Shown: positions 10,747 to 20,324 of the stretch, in pieces
Numbering within the stretch: position 1 is the stretch's first letter
Layout: the number at the start of each line of letters is the position of its first letter
Assembly (NCBI GenBank): GCA_016946835.1
Contig: JACVTC010000076.1
Location: 725,001-747,500 of the forward strand
Length of the DNA stretch: 22,500 bases
From: Neocallimastix lanati (nom. inval.)
Lineage: Eukaryota; Neocallimastigomycota; Neocallimastigomycetes; Neocallimastigales; Neocallimastigaceae
Direction of reading: 5' to 3'
Program-made: the position numbers and the translations under genes
Notes under the pieces: model-generated
Seen by the model: the letters and a program-made list of their open reading frames with translations, nothing else
What the model was told of the DNA's origin: nothing
Databases searched by the model: none

Positions 10747-10914
10747 TTCATTAAATAATCTTTTATTATTTATTTATTTATTTATCTATATTATTATTTA
10801 TACATTAAATAAACTTTCATTATTTATTATTTATTTATTTATCTATATTATTATTATTCATTAAATAATCTTTTATTATTTATTATTTATTTATTTATCT
10901 ATATTATTATTTAT
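10747..10914. repeat. 55-57-bp tandem repeat, three copies
   Basis: Copies start at about 10747, 10804 and 10860. Each has ATTAAATAA then CTTTTATTATTTATT and ends TATCTATATTATTATT. The middle copy carries AAACTTTCA in place of TCTTTTA. It lies about 170 bp upstream of the start codon of the zinc-finger gene. Confidence 0.85.
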
Positions 10915-11079
10915 TTATTTTTTAATCTTACTTTTTATTTATTATTAATAATTGTAATTATATAAAATTTCCTTTTTTTTTTTTTTTTTTTTAAAAATAT
11001 TTTTCCTTTTTTTTTTTATTTCTATAATACTATTTATTATATATTATTATAATTATTAATTTATATATATTTTATTAGA

Positions 11080-11643
11080 ATGACTTCTAATAAAGAAAAC
11101 TCAAAACTTACAACACTATCTTTAAAAAGAAAAATTGATTCAATAATATCGAATATTAATAATAATAATAGTATAGATCAAAATCCATTTAAGCCTAAAG
11201 ATGAACAATTTATTAAAAGGTTGGAATCATTTAAGTCATCAAATTGGTATCTTAAACCAGAATGTTTAAATTCACTAGAATGTGCACTTCATGGTTGGTG
11301 GAACGTTTCAGAAAATAAATTAGAGTGTCACGAATGTAAAGCTCGTTTATTAATAACTATAAATTTAAATGATAAGGATGCTGGTAATTATTATTTTAAC
11401 CAATATAAAATAATATTTCAATAAAATTTATCTATATATGTATCATTTTATTCCTAAACTTTATGTTGAAAAAAATATATATATATAAAAAAAAAAGTAT
11501 TATTAATATATTTAATCTTTTGAATATATATATATCAAACATTATTATTAGTTAATTCTGACTTAATAGAAAAATATCTTAAACAATTAAAATTATCACA
11601 TAAGAAAAGCTGTAAAATGCATTGGCAATCATGTAACGGTATA

Positions 11644-11674
<31 letters not shown>

Positions 11675-12457
11675 TTTAAAATTTTATAATTAAAATTTTG
11701 AAAATTTTGTTTAAACAAAAAATATATTTGTTTATATATATAAGAATCAATATATCGTTTTCCAACACTTCCTTCAATTCGTGCATTTAACTTTTTTAAA
11801 AATAGAATAAATTCATTACTTCATATACATGAATACTTACCAAAAATAAAAAAACCTATGGTTACTTTTGTAAATATATATAGGAATATTTTTTTTTTTA
11901 AAAAAAAAAATATAAGCAATTTAAATATATATATTAAAAAAAAAAAAAAGTTATTAATAAAGAATTCTATTATATATATGTATTCATTTTCCTTAATTCT
12001 TATTTTAAAATATAATTATTATAATTATTCTTAAAAAAAAAAAAAAATTATAAAGGATGACAAAAAATTAGAAATGTTAATATGCATTTTAGATTTACCA
12101 AAAACATATACAAAGGAAATAATTGAAATTGCAATATATCTATCAATTTTTGGTTGGCAGGGATATGCAATTAGAGGAAAAGGATATATTCAATGCTTAT
12201 TCTGTAGAAGATTAGTAGGACTTTGGAATTTCACAAATCATTATCATCCAGATAAAATACCAAATAAAATAGCAGGAACCATAAATAATAAACGTTCATT
12301 GCATAATATTAATTTAAAAAGATTGAATGAAATAATTGCAAAACGAAAGGCCAAGGAGAATATTGGAAATTTAAAAAAGAAATTAAAAACAAAAAATGAT
12401 AATAATTCTAATGAGAAAGTAAGTAAAATAATTAATATGTAAAAATAACTTTGTATG

Positions 12458-12500
<43 letters not shown>

Positions 12501-12510
12501 TTGATTTTAA

Positions 12511-12551
<41 letters not shown>

Positions 12552-14139
12552 ATTAAAAATTAGTATTAATATATATATATATTTAAATATATTTTTTGAT
12601 TCTCTCAAATTTGTATTATATTATTTAAAGGAAAAGATAAATTCAATAAATAAAACAATAACCAATAATAATGATGAAGTACCTTCAACGTCAACTTCAT
12701 TAATTGCTAATCCAAGTGTTGAAATGACCAGTTTAACAGATTATACCAATTCAGAATTACAAGATATGACGGAATCTTCAAGTTTTCAGGAACAAAATGA
12801 ACTAAACAGCAGTAGAAAGGATGATGATTCTACATTTATTTCAAGTGAAAATAATGATGAAATTGGTGATATTACAAGAATGGAAGAAATAATTAATACT
12901 CAAAGAAAAGATATTAATGAAATTATTAAAAAACATGAGGTAATATTACATACATCATTATCAAATATATTAGAAGAGAATTCAATATCTTTTTCCACTG
13001 ATAATAATGATGTAGAAAGTAATGTTGTAGAAAATAATGATGTAAAAAAGGAATTAAATGATAAAACTAATAAAGAAAGAGATGTTAATAATAATAACGA
13101 AAAATCATTAAATGAAACAATAGAAACACCAGCGTTATTAACTGTTTCTAATAGTCTAGATATGGATGATGGTATTAGTACTAATCATCCTCTGGATAGT
13201 GAATCTAATGTAGTATTTTCAAATAGTTCAATAAAAGAAGAAGGAGAAAGCAATCTTGATAGTACTTTAAATGATAGTATTGTTAATGAAGGTAATATCA
13301 ATGATAGTAGTATTAATGAGAGTAATGTTAAAGATAATATAGTCAATGATAGTAGTATTAATGAGAGTAATGTTAAAGATAATATAGTCAATGATGGTAG
13401 TATTAATGAGAGTAATGTTAAAGATAATATAGTCAATGATAGTAGTATTAATGAGAGTAATGTTAAAGATAATATAGTCAATGATAGTAGTATTAATGAG
13501 AGTAATGTTAAAGATAATATAGTCAATGATAGTAGTATTAATGAGAGTAACATTAATGAGAGTAATGTTATTAAGAATAATGTCAACGACAGTAATATAA
13601 GTGAAAGTAATGCTAAGGAGAGTAATATAAGTGAGAGTAATATTAATAAGAGTAATGTCAATAATAGTAATAAAAATGATACTGGTATCGCACAACATAA
13701 TGAAGAAGAAAAGAATGATAATAACAATTTAAAGAAAACAGAAAATCAAAATAAGTTAGAAGGAGAAAATAACCAGGAAAAAGTAAAGTCAAAAGAGGAA
13801 AAAATAGAAACAGAGCATGAAGAAGCAGTAGTAACAAAATTAAATGAAACTAAAAAAAAGGAAAAGGAAGATATAACCTACTATTATTTAAATATGGAAA
13901 AACAGCATAAATCGTATTGTCCATGGATTTATAAGAAAAAGAAGGAATGTAGTTATGAACAAGCCGGTTGGCAAATTACCATGAAAGCCATTATAGCACA
14001 ATTGGATCCAAAAACAATATTTCCAGAAGATAAAAAGGTCTTCACTATGAAAGATACCCATGATTTGTTAAAACATATTAAGTCGGTGCTTTCCTCTTCA
14101 GGTCGAAAGCCCATTTCGAATAAAAAGCAAAAGCTTTAA
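11080..14139 (+). CDS. ZC3HC1/NIPA - Rsm1 - Pml39 family zinc-finger protein (nuclear basket)
   Basis: Five exons: 11080-11383, 11552-11638, 11745-11869, 12056-12418 and 12631-14139. All junctions agree in phase and give 795 residues. Donors are GTAATT, GTATAT, GTAAAT and GTAAGT. The C3HC (BIR-like) module starts with IKRLESFKSSNWYLKP (residues 45-60), then G72-W73, C83-x2-C86, H118-x3-C122 and the family motif SIYRFP (132-137). The second module starts G205-W206, then C219-x2-C222-RR..GLW. Its partner H719-x3-C723-P-W and the downstream GW come about 500 residues later. Between them lie a Lys/Arg-rich segment (251-283, nuclear-localisation-like) and an acidic Asn/Ser-rich region with 15-residue repeats (517-591). 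The tail is basic. Known family role: human ZC3HC1 and yeast Pml39 scaffold the Tpr/Mlp nuclear basket; fission yeast Rsm1 acts in mRNA export. In module 1, Lys-Met replaces the usual Pro-Trp after C122. Confidence 0.92.
11384..12055 (+). other. Introns 1-3 of the zinc-finger gene
   Basis: Introns are 11384-11551 (168 nt), 11639-11744 (106 nt) and 11870-12055 (186 nt). All are GT..AG and almost purely A/T, with TA runs and T/A homopolymers. Exons 2 and 3, lying between them, were found by the family motifs H-x3-C and SIYRFP and by phase agreement. Confidence 0.85.
12460..12548 (+). repeat. T38 / A36 inverted homopolymer pair in intron 4
   Basis: Intron 4 is 12419-12630. It holds 38 T (12460-12497), a 15-nt spacer, then 36 A (12513-12548). 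The transcript could form a U36:A36 stem that brings the GTAAGT donor closer to the AAAG acceptor. Confidence 0.92.
13300..13545 (+). repeat. 45-bp coding minisatellite (15-residue unit NDSSINESNVKDNIV)
   Basis: Five full units start at 13300, 13345, 13390, 13435 and 13480, with a partial sixth at 13525-13545. The third differs by one base (Ser to Gly); the other four are identical. Degenerate 5-residue subunits of the (N/K)xSN(I/V) type flank the array on both sides. The array is in frame within exon 5. Confidence 0.97.
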
Positions 14140-14237
14140 AAAAAAAAAAAAAAAAAAAAAAAATAGAAAATGAAATAAATAATATTAATAAGATAAAAAG
14201 AAATATATATATGTATATATATTAAATCTTTTTAGTT

Positions 14238-14268
<31 letters not shown>

Positions 14269-14747
14269 TTTTGTTATCATCATGATAGAATAATCTATAT
14301 ATATATATCCAATGTACATAAAATATAAATATAATTAATATTAAATTATATTATTTTTATTTATTTATTTATTTATTTTTATATTATTTGAATATTTAAT
14401 TGTTATTAATGGATAATTATGATAAAAGAAAAGAAAAAAAAAAAAAAAAACCTAATATCTCTTTTCATCTAATTCATCATAAACAATTTTTTTGTTCTGT
14501 TTTTTTTTTTTTTTTTTTTTTTTAATAAAAGTTATAGTAATTATAATCACTATAATCATACATTATTTAACCTAAATAATTAATTCAATTTAATAAATAA
14601 AAAGAAATTTAAATAACAATAATAACAAATAAATTTAAATAATAATAATAATGATAATAATGATAAAATGATTAAAATAAAATTAAAAGATAATATAAAG
14701 AAAATATAAAGAAAATGAATAGAAATTGTTACATCAGAGACTTATTA

Positions 14748-14786
<39 letters not shown>

Positions 14787-14987
14787 TTTTATTAATTATT
14801 GTTTTTATTGTTTTTAAATCTTTGTTATATAAATTATAATTTATATATAGAATAAATAATGTGCAAATATATTGAGTGATGAATAAATGAATAAATAAAT
14901 GAATAAATAAATAAATATATAAATGATTACCTATTAACTTTTTTTTTTATTAATTTCTTGATAATTAAAAAAAAACTTTATTTCATT

Positions 14988-15029
14988 AAAAAAGGTATAT
15001 ATACCTTTTTTTTTTTTTTTTTTTTTTTT
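14988..15029 (+). repeat. 24-bp perfect palindrome followed by a long T-run (terminator-like)
   Basis: AAAAAAGGTATATATACC followed by TTTTTT is a perfect palindrome (14988-15011). The T-run continues to about 15029. On the plus strand this is a hairpin plus U-tract about 850 bp downstream of the zinc-finger stop. The shape is clear; a role in ending transcription is only a guess. Confidence 0.6.
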
Positions 15030-15848
15030 AATTTTTATTATAATAGAATATTAAAAATATTTATTCCATAAAATTTAAGCAATTAACAACAATAACTAAA
15101 TATATTTATAAAATTTTTCTTTTATGTTTTATGTATTAAAAGATATATATGTATATATATTTTATAATTATTACTATTTAAATTATATTATTACAATTTT
15201 ATTATTCCATTATTTATTATTTAATTATTCCATTATTTCGAGAAATATATGTATAAAAATATTTTGTTTTTTATTTATCTATTTATCTATTTACTTATAT
15301 ACTTTATCTATTGATTTATTATTATTTATTATTTATAATTTTCCCCTTCCTCAAAGTAACCTTTTTTATTTTTTTTTTTTTTATTTTTTTTTATTGGCAA
15401 AAAAAAAAAAAAAAAATAAAATAAAATAAAAAAAAACTTTATTTATAATAATATCAATGAATCAATGATGAATCAAAAAATAACCTTTTTTTTTTTTTTT
15501 TTTTTTCTTTTTTCTATATTCACAAAAGTACAATAATAATCCAAAGTTTATATCTTTAACTTTTTTTTTAACTATTATATTTATGTCATAGTATTCAGTA
15601 GCAATATATTTCATTACGAATTATTTATTCATATCATAATTTTAAAAATTTTTTTTTTTTTTTTTCCTTTTCACACAAAAATTTTTTATTAATAAATAAA
15701 TCATTCATACTTTTATTTTATAAATTTCAATTGAATTGCTTTTATTTTATTAATATTTCAATTATTAATTTATATAAATATATCATTTTATTTACATTTA
15801 TATAAAATTTAAATTGGTTCTCTCTTTTTTTTTTTTTTTTTTTTTTTA

Positions 15849-15884
15849 ATTATTCTGCTTATTATTCTGCTTATTATTCTGCTT
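15849..15884. repeat. 12-bp tandem repeat, three exact copies
   Basis: ATTATTCTGCTT occurs three times in a row. It contains C and G, unlike the surrounding T-runs. Confidence 0.93.
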
Positions 15885-16055
15885 ATTTATTTTTGTTCTA
15901 TAATATTATATATATATCCTTTTTCTTTTATCGAGAAACAATTTCTAATAAAAAAAAAATAAATACTTTTTAAATCATTTTATGATTTTCAATTTCGATT
16001 GGTTTTTTTTTTTTTTTTTTTTTTTTTTTTGAAAAAAAAAATATCATTTAATATC

Positions 16056-17237
16056 TTAGTTTTTGGCCTTTAAAATTTCAACAAGTTCAATGTACTTGGA
16101 TTGAGCTTCTTCCTTGCTCATACCCTTGACCTTGTTCCAAGCCTTCCACTTAGCCTTTTATTTTTATTATATAAATAATAATTTAAATAATGCCAAAAAA
16201 ATAAATAAATTATTTATTAATTAATATTATTATAGAATAATAATAATAATAATTTTAATTTTAATAAATAAATATATATATATATTAAAATATGTTATAT
16301 TTAATTTAAATACATACAGAAGCCTTAAGATCAAAAATTCCTGGCTTATCAGTTTCGTTATCACCTTTATTTTTATTTTTATTATTTTTTTTTTAATACA
16401 AAAATATGAAAAAAAGGAAAAAAAAAAAAAAAAAAAATACCCAAATTAGTATCTCAAAATATATATATTTATTATATTGTTTATTTTTTATTTTTTTTTT
16501 TTTCAATTATATTTCTATATCTATTATTATAAATACCAATAGTTCCTTGCTTGTAGTAAGAGTATAATTCTAAAAGTTCACTGTCACTTGGTCTGTAAGT
16601 GAGTTGTTTAACTTCAACAGCGGCAGTATCGAACTTTTCTATATATAGATATAGATATATATATTAATAAAAAATATATTGTCAATTACGATTAAACTAT
16701 TTACATGGCATTATTTATTATTGAAACATAGAACAAATATTAAAAAAAAAAAAAAAATCTAAATTAAAAAGTTTCATCTCATAATTTTAAATATTATCGT
16801 AATTATCAAAATATATAAAAAATATATTGTCAATTACGATTAAACTATTTACATGGCATTATTTATTATTGAAACATATAACAAATATTAAAAAAAAAAA
16901 AAAAAAAACTAAATTAAAAAGTTTCATTTCATAATTTTAAATATTATCGTAATTATCAAAATATCCTTATTATAATTAAATATTATTATATTATTAAAAT
17001 CAATTATTATTCTATAAAAAAAGGAATATAACTTTATTATTGTTTATACTTTAATCAAAATTATAACATTAAGATTATTTTCTTTCAAAAAAAAAAAAAA
17101 AATATATATATATATTTTGACAATTTTCAAACAATACTATCTTTAAAAAATATATTTTAATAATTTATTTGAATTTAAATCTTTTAATAATATTGGTGAT
17201 ATTATTTTATCAATATAATCATACCGTTTCCGGACAT
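16056..17237 (-). CDS. Acyl-CoA-binding protein (ACBP)
   Basis: ACBP is a small cytosolic four-helix protein that binds long-chain acyl-CoA esters and carries them between synthesis, oxidation and lipid assembly. Four exons on the minus strand: 17237-17225 (13 coding nt), 16638-16537, 16364-16318 and 16154-16056. Together they give 86 residues, the usual length. Phases are 1, 1 and 0; donors are GTATGA, GTATTT and GTATGT; acceptors end TATAG, AAAG and AAAG. The product aligns without gaps to the classic family. The ligand residues are present at Y30, K34, K56 and Y75, along with PSDSELLELYSYYKQGTIGD and KWKAWNKVKGMSKEEAQ. The start codon follows CAAG and gives MSGNEKFD, the expected N-terminus. 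Codons favour GCT, GCC, AAG and AAC, and composition is far less AT-rich than the surroundings, suggesting strong expression. No organelle signal is visible. Confidence 0.97.
16155..16536 (-). other. Introns 2 and 3 of the ACBP gene
   Basis: Intron 2 is 16536-16365 (172 nt) and intron 3 is 16317-16155 (163 nt). Both are A/T-rich with homopolymers and end AAAG. The 47-nt exon 3 lies between them and carries GDNETDKPGIFDLKAS. Confidence 0.93.
16667..16964. repeat. 148-bp tandem duplication inside ACBP intron 1, with inverted ends
   Basis: Copy 1 (about 16667-16814) and copy 2 (about 16815-16964) differ by only three base changes and two extra A in the poly-A run. Each copy starts near ATTGTCAATTACGAT and ends near ATCGTAATTATCAAAATAT. 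These are imperfect inverted repeats of each other (about 17 of 21 bases), a MITE-like shape. Intron 1 is 17224-16639, the longest of the gene. Confidence 0.9.
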
Positions 17238-17646
17238 CTTGATTTATCAATTAATTAATAAAATATATATTTTATTTATTTGATAGAGAAAAAAAATTTT
17301 CTTTTTATTTGATAAATTTATTTCTTTTTATTTCTTTTTTCGAATAAATTTATATATTAACTAATTTATTATTTATTTATTATTTATTTATTATTTATTT
17401 ATTATTTATTTATTTATTTATTATATATACTTAAATCTATTATTAATTTTATGTCAAAAATTAATTTATTATTTATATTATTACGTATAATATATTCAAT
17501 GTATTATAAATCATTTATTTATTTATCATTTATTTATTACATTATTTATTTATTTATGTTATTAAATATTTATTTATTTATAAATATTAATTTATTTTAT
17601 TTAATTATTTAGAATGTGGCTTATTTCTTAAAGTTTCATTTCGTAA

Positions 17647-17678
17647 TATGGCGTTCATATTATTAATTTGACGCCATA
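17647..17678. repeat. Inverted repeat TATGGCGT / ACGCCATA upstream of the ACBP gene
   Basis: Perfect 8-bp arms (17647-17654 and 17671-17678) with a 16-nt spacer lie about 410-440 bp upstream of the ACBP ATG. GC-containing arms are rare in this DNA. This could be a binding site for a dimeric transcription factor. No factor is assigned. Confidence 0.4.
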
Positions 17679-19002
17679 AAATTTTTAATATTTTTAATAC
17701 AATAATATAAATAAATAAATAAATAAATTATATTATTTATTTCTTAATTCCTTTATAACAAGACTGAATAATAATTATAAATATTTATTTAAAATAAATG
17801 ATTAAATTTAAATAATAAAAATAAATAATAAATAATAAATATAATTAAAAAATAATTAAATATTTCTTGTATATAAAAAATTAAAAAAAAAAAATGTTAA
17901 TAAGTATAGTAATAATACTATAATTACTCCAAAATTTTTTCATTATTATTTCGAAAAAGGCATATCTAATGCAGCAGAAAAAAAAAATTTTTTTTTTCCT
18001 TAATATAAATATTAAATACTGTATTTGACACCATTAAAGATCATTAGAGTTTAAAAAGAAATGAATTATTTTATAATAAAGTGAAATATAATAATACATA
18101 TATTTATTATATAGCCATTTCGAACTTTTCTTTTGCAAATCCTGAATATATAATTGATATTTATAATAAAATTAGATGTGAAACAAATAATAATGACCAA
18201 TTTTTGAAATTTTTTATAATATTTTTTTTTTAAAAAAAAAAAACTATTTAAAAAATTATGAAAATTGGAATATTTATAATAGTATAGAACTTTAGAATTC
18301 AAATTAATTGATAATGGAAGACATAGAAATGATATTGTTAGAATTATGATTTAAGTGTTTAATCAGTTTAAATAATATAAATACGAATTTGTAATAAATG
18401 TTATAGTAATAATCAAATGAAAAAAATTATCTGAATTCTATCACAATTATTTTTAATAATTAAAATTTTTAATAATTATTTTATTATTTGTATTATTTTT
18501 ATTATTTTTATATTTTTATTAGTAACTATTATATTTATATCATTAATTTTATGAATATTATAAAATAAATTTTTTATTAAATTTTTTTTTTAAATTTTTA
18601 TTAATAACTTTTTATACTATAAAACATAAAATTTCTACTAAAATATATAATAAAATAAAATAAAAAACAAAGAATAAAAAATAAAAATTAAAAATTAAAA
18701 AATAAAAAAAATAAAAAAAAAGATATTAAATATTTTTATTAATATCTTATATTTATATCATTCATTTTATGAATACTATAAAATAATAAACATGAAGTTT
18801 TAAAAAAAAAATTTTTTTTTTTCCAAAAAATTTTATTTAAATATTTATTTTTTAAGCATATTTTATTTTTAAAGAATATAATAATAAACAAAATATCTTT
18901 AACCCTAATTTGTCATTATTTATCAAAATTATTTATATATTAATTTATTTATTAAAAATTTAACAAGCCACATTTTTCAAAATGTAACAACATTAATAAT
19001 TC

Positions 19003-19195
19003 ATTTTATTATTTATTTATTTATTTATTTTATTATTTATTTATTTTATTTGAATATTTATTTATTTATTTTATTGTTTATTTATTTATTTATTTTATTA
19101 TTTATTTATTTATTTTATTATTTATTTATTTATTTTATTATTTATTTATTTATTTATTTATTTTATTATTTATTTATTTATTTATTTATTTGAAT
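19003..19195. repeat. TTTATTTATTTTA-type microsatellite
   Basis: About 190 bp of TTTA units are broken at regular intervals by TTTTA, with several near-identical 24-bp units at about 19080-19165. Confidence 0.88.
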
Positions 19196-19444
19196 ATGCA
19201 AAAGCTATTCTAATAATTAAAATATATAACAAAAAAAAAAAAAAAAAAAAGTTAAAATAAAGAATAAAATATTATATTATTTACAATAAATAATATAAAT
19301 CTCATTAAATATATTTATTATATGTATGGAATTTTTAAAATTATAGTTTATATTTTTTTTTAATGTTTCAAAAAATGTGAATGTATATAAAATGTTAGTA
19401 GTAAAAAACTATAAAAAGATTCCCATTCGTTAAATAAAGTCTTA

Positions 19445-19854
19445 AACACAAGCTTTGGAATGAATCAATCTCTGATATTTCCATTTTACAATAGCTTCAT
19501 GAGTTTAAATATTACTATAGAAAAATACATATACAAAATAGTGTTAAAGTAAAAAAAATACAATAAATTCATTACAATGATTAATATGTAGAAACTACAT
19601 GATATTATTAATTATACAACACCAATGTTATTACATATCCAGTTTAAACAATATAAAACATTAGGTTCATTTTTTATAGTCTTCCAATATTCCATATTTT
19701 CTCTCTTCGTACTACAAACCACTTAAGAAAGGATAACCATCGATTATCATCAGAATTACAGAAAACTAAAATTAGTACACTAGATATAGGCTATTCCTTT
19801 TTCATCAACCTTCAATGGACCTAGAAGAAAACAGTCCATATCATTGGGGAAATT
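19445..19854 (-). pseudogene. Decayed minus-strand coding-like pieces, family unknown
   Basis: Three short open stretches on the minus strand have protein-like composition with Trp, Asp, Pro and Cys. 19854-19783 includes NDMDCFLLGPLKVDEKG. 19790-19677 is in another frame and includes SDDNRWLSFLKWFVVRRE. 19504-19445 includes HEAIVKWKYQRLIHSKA. The first two overlap with a frame change and each ends in a stop, so no intact product is possible without several introns. I do not recognise the family. A dead host gene and a transposon fragment are both possible. Confidence 0.35.
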
Positions 19855-20299
19855 TTAATTTAAGGAAAATTTTTATTGTAATTATTCATAATAGTAGACT
19901 TTCGTAGGAAAGTTTAATTTAATTTTAGGTTTGCGGTTGATTGTCAATTTAATAATTGGATTTAGTTTTGGATTAGGGTTAGATCAGATGTAAAAGATTT
20001 TGAGTGTTTAGGTAGGTAAGATTCTTGCTATATCTTTCCTAGTTTGGGTTAAATTGGTCAGGTCAAGATGTTTTTTATTAATTATAACAATTTAATTAAA
20101 TTTAAATAATAAATAACACACAATGAGTTTTATAATTAAGATTTCAATATTTAAGATTTATATTTTATTAGAACTTTATTTAATATATATTTTAATAATA
20201 AATTTTAACTAAGATTAATATAAAAAATTATTTATTGTTATAATTAATTTATTAACTTTATGTTAATATTTTAAAGTAAATTAATTAATAGTTAATAAA

Positions 20300-20324
20300 T
20301 TAAAGGTTAAAGGTTAAAGGTTAA
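20300..20324. repeat. (TTAAAGG)3 heptamer repeat
   Basis: Three exact TTAAAGG copies are followed by TTAA. This is short and isolated, not a telomere array. Confidence 0.85.

Larger units (their letters stand above)
14140..16055. other. Convergent 3'-3' intergenic spacer
   Basis: No gene is supported between the zinc-finger gene and the ACBP gene, which point at each other. The zinc-finger stop codon runs straight into about 25 A residues. Further features are TTTA runs (14239-14270, 14357-14378), an ATT run (14748-14784), T-runs (14500-14523, 15006-15029, 16001-16030), a palindrome at 14988 and a 12-bp triplication at 15849. The 101-codon frame at 15124 encodes only F/I/L/Y/K strings and is rejected. 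Confidence 0.7.
17238..19379. other. AT-rich intergenic DNA upstream of the ACBP gene
   Basis: No gene is supported. It contains TTATTTA repeats (17367-17421), a short inverted repeat at 17647-17678, a TTTATTTTA-type array (about 19003-19195) and homopolymers. A 78-codon minus-strand frame at 18302-18066 is mostly I/F/N/Y/K and is not accepted. The ACBP promoter should lie in the first few hundred bases. Confidence 0.65.

Noticed and set aside
13185-13727. Two long minus-strand open frames across the 45-bp repeat (180 and 143 codons)
   Set aside because: The repeat length is a multiple of three with no stop in those frames, so they stay open automatically. They encode only Leu/Ser/Ile/Thr strings antisense to a family-supported exon.
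15124-15429. 101-codon plus-strand frame
   Set aside because: It contains only F/I/L/Y/N strings ending in poly-Lys from a poly-A run, as expected by chance in this composition.
18118-18136. TCGAACTTTTCT, similar to the start of ACBP exon 2, as a possible ACBP duplicate
   Set aside because: The match is about 12 bases and the flanks do not continue as ACBP.
18066-18302. 78-codon minus-strand frame
   Set aside because: Its low-complexity I/F/N/Y/K composition crosses T/A homopolymers. The short FRICKRKVRNG part is not enough to call a gene.
19972-19985. Telomere-like TTAGGGTTAG
   Set aside because: There is only a single partial copy and no array.
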